Of a stretch of DNA of 64,000 nucleotides, positions 34,301-44,748 are shown piece by piece (within the stretch, counting starts at the first letter, position 1; every line of letters begins with the position of its first letter). A program made the position numbers and the translations under genes. Location of the stretch: the NCBI GenBank assembly GCA_049999805.1, contig JBNGIO010006284.1:170049-234048 (forward strand). Reading direction: 5' to 3'. The stretch comes from Folioceros fuciformis (taxonomy: Eukaryota; Anthocerotophyta; Anthocerotopsida; Anthocerotales). Below the pieces are notes generated by a model, which had not been told where the DNA came from, ran no database searches, and saw only the letters and a program-made list of their open reading frames with translations.

Positions 34301-34618
34301 TGGTTGTCTCTGCTAGGGGCCTGCCAGAAACATGGTAATGTGGTGCTCGGAAGGCATGCCTTCAACCGCGCAGTCGAGTTGCAGCCCAAAGAGAGTGCAG
34401 CCTATGTGATCATGTCCAACCTCTACGCTCATGCTAGCATGTGGGACTCTGCAAAGGAGATAGATGAAATGAGGCACAGTTCGGGTGCACGGAAAACCCC
34501 TGGACATACTTGGATTGAACACGAACAAGAGGTGTACACCTTCTGGGCAGCAGACCGCAGGTATGGAGTGCTGTTGGGCTTGCTTAATGACCTCAACTGC
34601 CAGCTGAAGAACCAATGA
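31384..34618 (+). CDS. PPR gene F: PLS-class PPR protein with expanded L motifs, two exons
   Basis: Exon 1 (31,384-31,565; MLLKAVPATSSDKRN...) and exon 2 (31,663-34,618) join in phase through a 97-bp GT-AG intron (TTG|GTAAGC ... CTCACAG|GG), giving 1,045 codons. Exon 2 alone has no ATG before the first PPR motif, which supports the upstream exon. The basic, serine-rich start could be an organelle transit peptide. There are seven P motifs. Four consecutive L motifs carry the same kind of 16-residue insertion between their two helices, acidic then ending in a leucine before the RGK-H element (for example EEEEGILLDGQCFKVHSL). The C-terminus is E1, E2 and E+ (HTWIEHEQEVYTFW) with no DYW domain. 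It belongs to neither the A/B/C/D/G/H nor the E subfamily. Convergent with gene G; the stop codons are 209 bp apart. Confidence 0.88.
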
Positions 34619-34827
34619 GACATCCAGAGACGTTTCTCTTTCAGTTCACATACCCAGATGTTGGAAGTCAAATTAGATCTCGACGGAACTCCACAAATCT
34701 CTCCCTCGCGGTGTCCAGGGTACCTATGTGCTTTCGAGCCTCCGGCTTCGCATACAGAAAGGAGAACCCTTCCTTCAGTTATGCCCTGCCATAACAAGTC
34801 TGACTGAGGGACATCCCCCGATGTCCT

Positions 34828-37800
34828 TCATGTTGGCCAAAACCTGCTCTTGCCTTGCATAGATGCTTCCGCTCTCAAGAGCTTGACATCACCCGCCAAA
34901 AATCTGTGCACCACGCCATCTGAGTCAGTCCATGAGCTCTGGCCTGGCTCCTTCCATGCACCGATCTCTGTTCTCCTAACCTGCATCTCCTGAGCTTGCT
35001 CCGACATCTGGGCACTGGAGTATATGTTAGACATCAAGACATGCGCTGCAGCATCTCTTTTGTCTAGTTTCACTGCTTCATCGAAAGCTTGTCGTCCCAC
35101 CTCCACATCACTCCACTTCTGACATGCACCCAATAGAGTGCGCCAAACGGCAGCATCAGGAACAACTGGCATTGACCTTGCTAGAGATAGTGCCTCGTCC
35201 ATTTGCCCCGCCCGACCCAGCAGAGCCACCATGGACGTATAATGTGCCGCTGTGGGAGTGATGCCATACTGTCCGCTCATGGCTTCAAAGTACTCCCGTG
35301 CCTTTTTCACTAGACCAGCATGACTGCACACTGTCAGTACATTAAGGAACGTGATGCTGGTTGGCTCGACCCCATCCTGTCTCATTCTGTGGAATAAGTC
35401 CAAGACCACTTCACTGTCTCCTTGACGGGTGTAGCCTGCTATCAGTGAATTCCATGCAAGGGCGTCCCTTTCGGGCAATGCCTCAAATACCTGCTGGGCG
35501 TCAACCATGCTCCCAGACTTTGAATACATGTTTATTAAACTGACGGCAATCAGTCCATCACCTTGTAGCCCCTGTTCTACAATCCGTGCATGAAGTTGCC
35601 TTCCTATACGCAGACATGCCAGATCTGCACATGCCTGCAGAAGGCAGACAAAAGTCACAGAATCAGGATGAACAATTCCTTCTTGCTGCATATCAAAGTA
35701 AAGTCGCAGTGTTTCCTGCCCCATGCCCTGCAGGGAATATGCCGACATTAAGGCATTCCACGTCACAACATCTTTCTTGGGTAGCCCGTCAAACATACTC
35801 TGGGCATCCTCCAGGCTTCCACACTTTGCATACATGTGTATCAAACTGTTGGTTACAGAGGTATCAGCTTGGAGTCCTCGTTCTCTAATTTGTGAATATA
35901 GCTCTTGGCCCTTCCTCAAAGCCGGGTTGCCAACACTTGCACATGCCTGAAGGAGGGACACGTATGTTACAGAATTGGGTGCAACCACGCCTCCTTCTTG
36001 CATATCCCTGTGCAGACGAAGGGCTTCCTGGCCCATGCCATGGTGAGAATATCCTGCAATCATAGTATTCCAACTCACCACGTCTTTCTGAGGATGGCCA
36101 TCAAAAGCACTTTGAGCTTCCTCCAGGCTGCCACACTTTGAATACATGTCGATCAGGCTATTGGCTACAAACACATCAACTTGAAACCCTCCTTCTCTAA
36201 TGTGTGCATGCAGCTGCCTCCCTTCCTCCAGAGCCAAAGTGCCCATGATTGCACATGCCTGCAAGATGCACACGAATGTTGTGGAATTGGGTACAATAGT
36301 GCCTCCGTATCGCATAGCCTCGTAAAGATATAAGGATTCCTTCAACATGCCCTGCTGCGCATATCCTGCAATCATGGTGTTCCAGGTCACAGCATCTTTC
36401 TCAGAAAGCCCATTAAATAATCTTTGAGCGTTTTCCAAGCTGCCGCACATCGCATATCCTGCGATCAGAGTAGTCCACAAAACAGTATTTTTTTCACTGA
36501 GTGCATCAAACACAACCTGAGCGTCCTCTAGGCTGCCACATTTTGCATACATGTTTACCAAGCTGCAGCCTACAACAACATCAATCGTGAGTCCATGTTC
36601 TACAATCTGTTCATGAAGCTGTTTCCCAATCTTCAACGCTGGGGCACCCACACTTGCGCATGCATGCAATAGAGACCCAAATGTCACGGCGTCGGGTATA
36701 GCTACCCCTTCTTCTTGCATAGCACTAAAAAGACGAAGGGCTTCCTGTCCCATGTCCAGCTGGGAATATCCTGCTATCAGAGATGTCCACGTGATAACAT
36801 CTTTATCACCAATCCCGTCGAATACTCGTTGAGCTTCGTCCAAGCTGCCACACTTCGCATACATGTTCACCAAACTGTTGGATACAAACACATTTTCTTG
36901 AAGTCCGTGCTCTCTGATTTGCTTGTGAAGCTGCTTTCCCTTTTCCAGTGCGTGTGTGCCAATACTTGCGCATGCCTGCAAGAGGCACACAAATGTCCCA
37001 GAATCAGGTGCAACAATGCTTTCTACTTCCATAGCCCTGTGTAGATCAAGGGCTACTTGTCCCATACCCTGCTGAGAGTACCCTGCTATCATGGCATTCC
37101 ACGTTACCACAGTTTTCTTCCCAAGTCCATCAAACACTCGCTGAGCATCTTCGAGGCTACCACACTTAGCGTACATGTTTACCAGACTGCCACCTAACAC
37201 CACATCAACTTTAAGCCCTTGTTCTCCAACCAGAGTACTGGCCAACACATCAGCATGCACCTGCTGCCCAGTTTTCAAGTCTGCCCTCCTTGCACAAGCC
37301 TGAAGTGCGGCTACATACACGTGTCCATCAGGCTCCACCCCAGACCTGAGCATCTCCTGATACAGTAGTATGGCAGGTTTGGCTTGTCCGTGGTTCACAT
37401 AGGCAGAGATCATGGAAGACCACATGAAGGCATCTGGCTTGGCAACCAGAGAAAAAACATCCTTTGCTTCTTGCAACCTGCCATAAGAGGCATACACGCG
37501 CAGGATATGGTTGCACAGGAACGTGTCCGACGTATACCCCCTCATCACGCTGAGAGCATGGACACGCCGACCTAGCCAGAGATCCCTCTTTACCACACAG
37601 GTTTTGAGGACAGCATAGAACATAGACTGAGGGACACGACATTCCGTCTGCACCAGGACTCCCAGAGCCTCAACAGCCTCAGAAACCAGCCCCTGCTGAC
37701 ACAGCCGACTCAGAATTTTCTCCCCTCTCAAAGATTCTCTTAAACGGGCTGCATTTGCAACGTTGCCGTTGCCTGATGTGTGGTATCTTGAAGTCAGCCA

Positions 37801-37923
37801 CGCAGCTCTCTTCCTTTGGTCTTTGAGTTCCGACCCATTGTTCTTCGTTGGATCCAGAAGACTTGTTGCCAGGAGCTGCCCTCGCCTTCTGTGTGGATGA
37901 AATGCAACGCGGCAGACACCCAT
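34828..37923 (-). CDS. PPR gene G: PLS-class PPR protein, E+ type, no DYW
   Basis: Single exon of 1,031 codons from ATG 37,923 (MGVCRVAFHPHRRRGQ), matching the N-termini of genes C and D. It carries VEALGVLVQTEC, the FMWSSMISA first P motif, and eight P motifs with L and S partners. One lone S-like unit lacks L (LIAGYAMCGSLENAQRLFNG), as in genes A, B and H. It ends with E1, E2 and E+ (SSWTDSDGVVHRFLAGD), where the first tryptophan of the subfamily's SWWTD is replaced by serine, and then about 20 unrelated residues. No DYW domain. The predicted role is organelle RNA recognition. It is head to head with gene H, 547 bp between starts. Confidence 0.92.
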   Translation of the reverse strand: MGVCRVAFHPHRRRGQLLATSLLDPTKNNGSELKDQRKRAAWLTSRYHTSGNGNVANAARLRESLRGEKILSRLCQQGLVSEAVEALGVLVQTECRVPQSMFYAVLKTCVVKRDLWLGRRVHALSVMRGYTSDTFLCNHILRVYASYGRLQEAKDVFSLVAKPDAFMWSSMISAYVNHGQAKPAILLYQEMLRSGVEPDGHVYVAALQACARRADLKTGQQVHADVLASTLVGEQGLKVDVVLGGSLVNMYAKCGSLEDAQRVFDGLGKKTVVTWNAMIAGYSQQGMGQVALDLHRAMEVESIVAPDSGTFVCLLQACASIGTHALEKGKQLHKQIREHGLQENVFVSNSLVNMYAKCGSLDEAQRVFDGIGDKDVITWTSLIAGYSQLDMGQEALRLFSAMQEEGVAIPDAVTFGSLLHACASVGAPALKIGKQLHEQIVEHGLTIDVVVGCSLVNMYAKCGSLEDAQVVFDALSEKNTVLWTTLIAGYAMCGSLENAQRLFNGLSEKDAVTWNTMIAGYAQQGMLKESLYLYEAMRYGGTIVPNSTTFVCILQACAIMGTLALEEGRQLHAHIREGGFQVDVFVANSLIDMYSKCGSLEEAQSAFDGHPQKDVVSWNTMIAGYSHHGMGQEALRLHRDMQEGGVVAPNSVTYVSLLQACASVGNPALRKGQELYSQIRERGLQADTSVTNSLIHMYAKCGSLEDAQSMFDGLPKKDVVTWNALMSAYSLQGMGQETLRLYFDMQQEGIVHPDSVTFVCLLQACADLACLRIGRQLHARIVEQGLQGDGLIAVSLINMYSKSGSMVDAQQVFEALPERDALAWNSLIAGYTRQGDSEVVLDLFHRMRQDGVEPTSITFLNVLTVCSHAGLVKKAREYFEAMSGQYGITPTAAHYTSMVALLGRAGQMDEALSLARSMPVVPDAAVWRTLLGACQKWSDVEVGRQAFDEAVKLDKRDAAAHVLMSNIYSSAQMSEQAQEMQVRRTEIGAWKEPGQSSWTDSDGVVHRFLAGDVKLLRAEASMQGKSRFWPT

Positions 37924-38470
37924 GGTTCGCAGCCAAAGGATAGGCTGAACATTGGAGCCCAGAACCCAGCTCCAGTGCGCCAGCTGGGCTAGTTGCGTTT
38001 GAGGTAGTATCCATGTCCAGTAGCGCTAGGAAAGGGTCCCTGATTCCGCAATCTGAAACCCGAATTCTTCAGACACTCCGCAACGACAATGTCTCCAGCC
38101 GGAATTCCCATACATCAATGTCACCCATCTATATCCTCAGGAAAACGTTAGTCATGAGTTCCGATTTCCTTCTCCAAGAACCAATAGAGGTTTCAGTAGG
38201 GAGTCATATCGGCCTTCGATCAGGAAAGCCAATCTCAACAGTGATACGCCGCCCAAGGAGAACAGGAGTTCATAAATGAGGGACGCCATGCAGTTCGAAC
38301 CCATCTTTCATGTTCCATGGAAGTCTTCAAGCGTGAGCCTTCCGACGACAGAATTTTAGATTGTAGTACGATGCATGGTTGGTACATGAGCGGTTCCATG
38401 AGTCCTTTAGCTAAACTGTTTGTACAAGCTGGCTTGTGGTGGTTGGCATGAGGATGTTTAAGATTTGCAG
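37924..38470. promoter_or_regulatory. divergent promoter region between PPR genes G and H
   Basis: Only 547 bp separate the two start codons, so both promoters and 5' UTRs are packed here or shared. No TATA box or repeat stands out. Confidence 0.4.
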
Positions 38471-40924
38471 ATGGGTGCTGCTCCTCCTACATACAACCAC
38501 GGGAGGTTACCGGATGAGGCTCCCCGGTCACCAGCTGCTCACCTTGTCAGAGCTGCAGGTGCAGGATACAGAACGGGAGCTCTGACAGCGGAAACCGTGA
38601 CAAAATTGTGTCAGCAGGGGCAGGTTGCCGAGGCTGTCGAGGCTCTGGGAGTCCTGGTACAAATAGAGTGTTGTTCTTCCTCATCTATCTTTTATACAGT
38701 GCTGAAAGCTTGTGTGGTTGAAGGGGATGTGGTGCTGGGTCGTCGTATCCACTCTCTCAGCGTTAAGCAGGGGTATGAGTCGGACACGTTCCTGAGCAAC
38801 CACATCCTGCGAATGTATGCCTCTCTTGGCAGGTTGGGAGAGGCAAAAGATGTGTTTTTCATGTTTGACAAACCGGATGCGTTCATGTGGTCTTCTATTA
38901 TTCTTGCCTATGTTAAGCAGGGACAAACTAAAAAAGCCTTACAACTGTATCATCGGATGCAGAGGTCAAGTGTGCAGCCAGATCCTCATGTGTTTGTAGC
39001 CGCTCTTCAGGCTTGTGCGAAAGGAGCAGACTTGAAAACTGGGCAGGAGGTTCATGCCGATCTGTTGGCCAGCGGGCTTGGGCCTCATTTGTTCGTGTGG
39101 AACTGTTTGGTGGACATGTATGCAAAGTGTGGCAACGTGGACGAAGCTCGAAAAGTGTTTGACCAACTTTGTGAAAAAGATGTGGTGACATGGAATGCCA
39201 TGATATCAGGGTACTCGCAGCAGGGTATGGGGGAGGAAGCTCTTCGCCTCTACAGTGCTATGCAGGAGGATGGCACGGCCGAACCTGATTCTGTGACGTA
39301 TATTAGCCTCCTGCAGGCATGTGCAGGAATGGGCACACTGGCTTTGGAGGAAGGGAAGGACCTTCATGCACAAATAAGAGAACGAGGACATCATGCTGAC
39401 TTGTTCGTAGCCAACAGTTTGGTTAACATGTATGCAAAATGTGGGAGCTTGGAAGATGCTCAAATAGTGTTTGACGGGCTTCATCAGAAGGATGTAGTAA
39501 CATGGACAGCTCTCATAGTAGGATACTCCCAGAAAGGCATGGGCGTTGAAGCCCTTCAACTTCACAGTGCTATGCAAGAAGAGGGCGTTGCTGTGCCCAA
39601 TGCTGTGACATTTTCGTCTCTGCTGCAGGCATGTGCAATCGTTGGTGCCTCTGCTTTGGAGAAGGGGAAACAGCTCCATGCAGAGATCAGAGAGCGAGGG
39701 TTCAAGGTTGATGTTGTTGTAGGTAGCAGCCTGGTGAACATGTACGCGAAGTGCGGCAGTCTAGAGGATGCTAAGGGTGTCTTCGATGGACTTGGTCACA
39801 AAAATGTGGTCACGTGGACTGGTCTGATAGCAGGATATGCAAACAGTGGCAGCTTGAAAGACGCTCAAAGACTGTTTGACGAGTTGCCTCAGAAAGATGT
39901 GGTGACATGGAATGCCATGATCGCAGGATATTGCCAGCAGGGACTTGGTCAAAACGCCCTTCAGCTTTACAGGGCTATGCAAGAAGAAGGAACTGTTGCA
40001 CCAAATGCTGTGACATTTGTATGCCTCCTGCAGGCATGTGCAAATGTGGCAGCTTTGCATCTGGGACGCGACCTCCATGCACAGATTGAAGAACAAGGAC
40101 TTGAAGCCGATGTCCTTGTGGCCGTCAGTTTGATAAACATGTATGCAAAGTCAGGGAGCATGGTTGATGCTCAGCAAGTGTTTGAGGCGATGCCCACAAG
40201 AAACTGTGTCTCCTGGAATGCACTGATTGCAGGTTACTCCCGTCAAGGAGACAGTGACGCGGTTTTCAACTTGTTGCTCAGGATGAGGGCGGAAGGCGTC
40301 CAACCAGACAGCGTCACATTCCTCAGCATTCTAACAGTATGCAGTCATGCGGGTCTACTGAGTAAGGGCCAAGAGTACTTTGAGGTCATGATCAGCCAAC
40401 ATGGCATCTCTCCCACACCTGAGCACTACACATGCATTGTTGATCTCCTGGGTCGTGCAGGCCAACTGGAGGAGGCACTAGCGTTGGTGAAGGCAATGCC
40501 TGTACTGCCTGATGCCGCAGTTTGGCACACGCTATTGGCCGCTTGCCGAAAGTGGAGGAACGTGGACGTAGGACATCATGTTTTCCAAGAAGCTGTGAAA
40601 CTGGACGAAAAAGATGCTGCAGCCTACATCCTAATGTCGGCCATATACACCACTGCCCAGATGTGGGAGCAGGCACAGGAAATTCAAGCAATGAGGAGAG
40701 AAATCAAGGCTTGGAAGCAGCCAGGCGAAAGCTGCTGGACAGACATGAACGGATGGGTGCATGCTTTTGTCGTTGGGGATGAAAACCATCCCGAGAGTGA
40801 AGGCATACATGCAATGCTGAAACAGCTCTTCCCAGAAATGAAGGAACAAGGCTATGTGCCACATCTCCAGGAATTCCACCCGGATATATGTGCACCATGT
40901 CCAGAAGTGTTCTTGACCTTATGA
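38471..40924 (+). CDS. PPR gene H: PLS-class PPR protein ending at the start of a DYW domain
   Basis: Single exon, 817 codons from ATG 38,471 (MGAAPPTYNHGRLPDE). The TTG two codons upstream is not used as a start. It is the shortest of its subfamily, with six P motifs, and carries VEALGVLVQIEC. One lone S-like unit (LIAGYANSGSLKDAQRLFDE) sits before the last full P motif. After E1, E2 and E+ (SCWTDMNGWVHAFVVGD) it continues ENHPESEGIHAMLKQL and GYVPHLQEF, the normal start of a DYW domain with its PG box. It then stops about 15 residues later, before HxE and CxxC. This resembles a DYW protein that lost its deaminase core. The N-terminus lacks the CRVA start seen in C, D and G, so an upstream exon cannot be excluded. 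Confidence 0.9.
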   Translation: MGAAPPTYNHGRLPDEAPRSPAAHLVRAAGAGYRTGALTAETVTKLCQQGQVAEAVEALGVLVQIECCSSSSIFYTVLKACVVEGDVVLGRRIHSLSVKQGYESDTFLSNHILRMYASLGRLGEAKDVFFMFDKPDAFMWSSIILAYVKQGQTKKALQLYHRMQRSSVQPDPHVFVAALQACAKGADLKTGQEVHADLLASGLGPHLFVWNCLVDMYAKCGNVDEARKVFDQLCEKDVVTWNAMISGYSQQGMGEEALRLYSAMQEDGTAEPDSVTYISLLQACAGMGTLALEEGKDLHAQIRERGHHADLFVANSLVNMYAKCGSLEDAQIVFDGLHQKDVVTWTALIVGYSQKGMGVEALQLHSAMQEEGVAVPNAVTFSSLLQACAIVGASALEKGKQLHAEIRERGFKVDVVVGSSLVNMYAKCGSLEDAKGVFDGLGHKNVVTWTGLIAGYANSGSLKDAQRLFDELPQKDVVTWNAMIAGYCQQGLGQNALQLYRAMQEEGTVAPNAVTFVCLLQACANVAALHLGRDLHAQIEEQGLEADVLVAVSLINMYAKSGSMVDAQQVFEAMPTRNCVSWNALIAGYSRQGDSDAVFNLLLRMRAEGVQPDSVTFLSILTVCSHAGLLSKGQEYFEVMISQHGISPTPEHYTCIVDLLGRAGQLEEALALVKAMPVLPDAAVWHTLLAACRKWRNVDVGHHVFQEAVKLDEKDAAAYILMSAIYTTAQMWEQAQEIQAMRREIKAWKQPGESCWTDMNGWVHAFVVGDENHPESEGIHAMLKQLFPEMKEQGYVPHLQEFHPDICAPCPEVFLTL

Positions 40925-41326
40925 AATCAGAAGAAACGTTAACGATGAAGGCTTAGGCACAATTTTCCCAGATGAGAGAAAAGATGGGAAAGATGAAATC
41001 TCGGACAGCTAGGAGGTAACATCACCGTTCCCTCATCCATTGCACAGCACGACTAGGAACTTCGCACCACAGCAGTGCGCAGCACAGTTTCCGTTCACCA
41101 CACGGTCGTTCCCGGTACGGCAAAACATTTCGATTCTCCTGGAAACCATGTTAAGTGAACACCGCGAAATGCTGTTAAACGATAAACTGGGTTGCCATAC
41201 GTACCTCCGGTACTTCCAAACGGGAGGACACTGCGTCGTGGGTTGGGCTGTCACACCCAGAGCTCAGCGACACCCAAGCTTAAAGTCCTTCCACACAGTG
41301 TTGAGCCGTCGGTGGGTCTCCGAAAG
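40925..41326. other. intergenic between PPR gene H and the metallophosphoesterase
   Basis: 402 bp holding the gene H 3' UTR and the metallophosphoesterase promoter. No element recognised. Confidence 0.45.
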
Positions 41327-44197
41327 ATGCAAGAACGGTGGAAGCTAACGGCGTGGTTAGCGTGCATTTGGTTCATCTCGCTTCTGTATGGGGAGTACAT
41401 TGCATTCGTGTTGCCGAGCTTCATGTGCTCCTGGCCGCCCATCGCCTCAGTGAGATTGCGCTTCCCGGTCTGACATGCTTCTTGTCAAGGCTCCGCTTGA
41501 CATGCTATTGATTTCTTTTCCCCTTGTGTAGAATGTGACGGAAGCTGAGAAAGAGTCGGTGACTCCTGTCAGGGTTGCCTTGATAGCAGATCCCCAGGCA
41601 CGTTTCTCGATTAGGAGTTCTCTTTTTCTTTGCAGAAAATGGCTCCAGTTATGTCTAGTTGGGGCAGGTCGGACTGCATATTGTAAACTGTCCCAGGGCT
41701 GAGCAGATTGGTCTTTTTTGTGGTGGTAAGAGCAGCTCGCAGACTGGACAACTCATGGACTGCAGCCTGGGTCACTAGCTCTGCGGCTGACTGAGCTGTA
41801 TGCCGACGTTTACATGATACGTGCCTTTCGCTCTTCATTATTGCCCTTGAACCCTGACCAGATTATCTTTCTGGGGGATTATTTCAATGGAGGGAGCGAG
41901 CTTTCTGACTATGAGTAATGTCTCTATACCCCAAACTCTGTGTGTGTGTGTTTGATATGGGAACATGTGATGTGAGAGTGCTGTAATGGTTGTTCTGGAT
42001 CATCTTGCAGGTGGAAGAATTCTCTCAAACGTTTTAGACACATTTTTGACCAGTCTCATGTGCGCTCGACATTGCGACATGCAAGCGTTCCTGTCCACTA
42101 CATTCCAGGAAACCATGATCTTGGTTATGTGCATACTCACTGGCAAGTTCCTCTGGTAATTAACTTACCCCGTCCGTGTTCGGAAGAGGAAGATCAGATT
42201 CCTTGTATTGTTTCGGTGGAGTTTGAGTGTCGGTCTCTGCCATTGCAAATGGACACAGGTCTTGGAACGGTACAAATCAGCCTTTGGCGGAACAATCAAC
42301 TTCACAGCTAAAGTGGGTGGAGTGGAGTTCATATTTATCAACGCACAGATTCTTGATGGTAAGCCTGAGCCAGTGCAAACTACATTTCTCGTGTCAGATT
42401 GGAGAAGGATTAATTGGCTATCTAGACAGCAAGACCTGCAACAAGAAATACTTATGGATGTAGTGTTAGCATCTCGGCTGCTACAGGACCAGACACTGAC
42501 AGCCAAACCCGAAAGGCCTGGAGCTTCATCCAGCAACTGTCACAAGGTGCATTGGTGGATGAAATTTGCAGATGGACGAGTCTTGAATCTGCCTACTGGC
42601 CACCGGTCATCTCCTACATTTCTTACATCTGCTACCTTCTGTGTTTCCAGTCCGTAATCCTCCACCCCGGGTTTTGTTAAGTCATATTCCTCTATATAGA
42701 CCAGATGATACTCCTTGTGGTTCTCACCGGACGAGCTCTGTCATTAATCAGGTGCGTTTTTAAAGGGCATGGTTATCGCCTTTCCTTTTCACGACTTTGT
42801 TCTGCGTTGTCTTGCGCATAGTCTTATGGTTTCAGTCTGGAGCAACTTTCTGATTGCTGAATGCGGTGCAGAGGGTTGCGAAGATCGTTCAGTTCCCTCT
42901 CAGGATTGTGTAAGAGCACCTCACCAACTGCTATAGAGATATGCTCTCCTTAGATGACTTTGAAATTAATCCAGTAACCTTGTCATGCTTGTGCTCACAC
43001 ACATGGTCGTGTGCTCAGGTATCAAAATTACCTAACAGAGGAAACATCCAAGAAGCTGCTGGACCTCTTGAAACCAGTGAGTTACCCGGTTATCTTGTTC
43101 AAGGCTGGAAAATCTGAACTTGGTTTGATCATAGCCCTCTGCTGCTTGTATGTCTAGGTGGCAGTCTTTTCAGGACACGATCATGACCAGTGCGAAACTA
43201 TCCATACCGCATCAGGATCATCTGTTGTAGAGGTACTGAGAAACATTGCTGTGCTCATGAAAGCATGTCCAATGTCTCTTACACGTCCCGTGGAGGTTAT
43301 GGTCCAACTGGACTCAAAACCTGGCCATGTTCTGTGTGTAGCAAACTGTCGGAACATTCAGTTGGCAGAACGGCAATATCTTCCCCTCCGTCATGCTGCT
43401 TAGTGTGGAGCCAGATTCTTCTAGTAATGGCTCAATGCTCAAGGCACCCGTGGCGTCCTCTCTATGCTTCCTCCCTGTTCAGATATTTATATACGTCTGG
43501 TACGTCTCCCACCCAATTGCTTCCCCGAAATCTGCACGCTTTCTAGTCAGATTTCCGTCGTGTTTCCCATGGGGAGTCTCTTACCATGGACGCCCCCCAC
43601 TGTCACAGGTATGCCATTCTTGCAGTAGCATCTGTTGTTGCCATATTCTCGTGGCCAGCACAGGGTGTGAGCCTTGGCATATCATGGCACCAATGCCGCT
43701 CCTACATCCAGGGAGTCTTAAGTCTAAGAGGGGGTGTGAAGGAAAAGAACGAGGATCTGGACACCGAATGGGACATGGTTTGGGATGCCGAAGGCGGGAT
43801 GCACCTTATCAGCAAGGGCTATAGCAAGACTCCGGACACTGCACAGGGTTCCTCTTCGGACATAAGGTAATCCGTTTCGTACCTCCTGCTCCTTCGTGCT
43901 CCAGCCTTGACCCGGTCTAACAGAGGGGACATCTACCCATCCAGGGGTACAGCGCAAACAAGGCCCGCTGCTAAGCGTGCTGCTGCCTTAGATCTTGACT
44001 CCAGAAAGCCACCGTCTCCAGAGGATCAGTCTCCGGTTGCTGCGAAACCCAGCAGAAGCAAAGGAAGGTCATGCGCTATAAAGCTGTTGCGAGGGTTCGG
44101 TCCTCTGATTGCCCTCATTGCTTGGAGCTTCGGGTTGTATGTAATTTTGTTGATGAAAGACTGGAGCGAGACTCAAGGCGACTTGGACTACGAGTGA
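41327..44197 (+). CDS. Cdc1/PGAP5(MPPE1)-type membrane metallophosphoesterase, 13 exons
   Basis: Exons inferred from splice sites and phase: 41,327-41,449; 41,532-41,597; 41,766-41,914; 42,011-42,155; 42,259-42,358; 42,487-42,546; 42,651-42,751; 42,872-42,909; 43,019-43,076; 43,158-43,232; 43,342-43,499; 43,609-43,866; 43,924-44,197 (534 residues). An N-terminal membrane helix (LTAWLACIWFISLLYGEYIA) precedes the calcineurin-like core: ADPQ, FLGDYFNGG, PGNHDLGY, SHIPLYR and FSGHDHDQC supply the metal ligands. Two or three C-terminal hydrophobic segments follow (FLPVQIFIYVW-YAILAVASVVAIF and LIALIAWSFGLYVILLM). In yeast and animals this family removes a phosphoethanolamine from GPI anchors in the secretory pathway and is linked to manganese; the plant role is inferred. 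The second intron begins with GC (CAG|GCACGT). About ten residues usually found between ADPQ and GSLAL are missing from this model, so a small exon may be hidden in 41,598-41,765. Confidence 0.88.
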
Positions 44198-44637
44198 GCC
44201 CCACAGTCAACGCCCTCTTCTCAACTACTAGCAATTCTAAAACAAGTATCAAAGGTGCAAAAATGTAACCATCAAACAGCATAGCTCGTCTGCCCATTGG
44301 AAGCCAAACAACGTCATGGTAGCTTGCTAGCAATAGAAACAGCCAACCAATGTGATTTGCCTACGTAGCCTGGAACATTACCAGATACCAGAAGGGCTAG
44401 GGAGAAAGCCATGTTGGTCAATCTTCCACTAGACCTATCGAAGTTATGGTAGTGGGCAGCAACTACATGTAGGATTGCTGCTACCATGACGTCGACATGC
44501 CTAGTAGAAGCTTGACCTACTAAAGCACCTTTTTCCTAGCCCGGGCGGTACCCTGTAGTATCTCATGCATGCACGCTAGATAAATCACAATCCTTGGCTG
44601 TGCCTTGCTGCTCGCACACTCCATGTTGTCGAGATCG

Positions 44638-44748
44638 CTGGAAGACTTTCGGGGCTCTTGACGCTGGAAGACTTTCGGGGACTTTCGGGGCTCTTGACGC
44701 TGGAAGACTTTCGGGGCTCTTGACGCTGGAAGACTTTCGGGGCTCTTG
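44638..44748. repeat. 26-bp minisatellite, about four copies
   Basis: Unit CTGGAAGACTTTCGGGGCTC + TTGACG repeated four times. The second copy has an extra internal duplication of ACTTTCGGGG. Confidence 0.9.
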
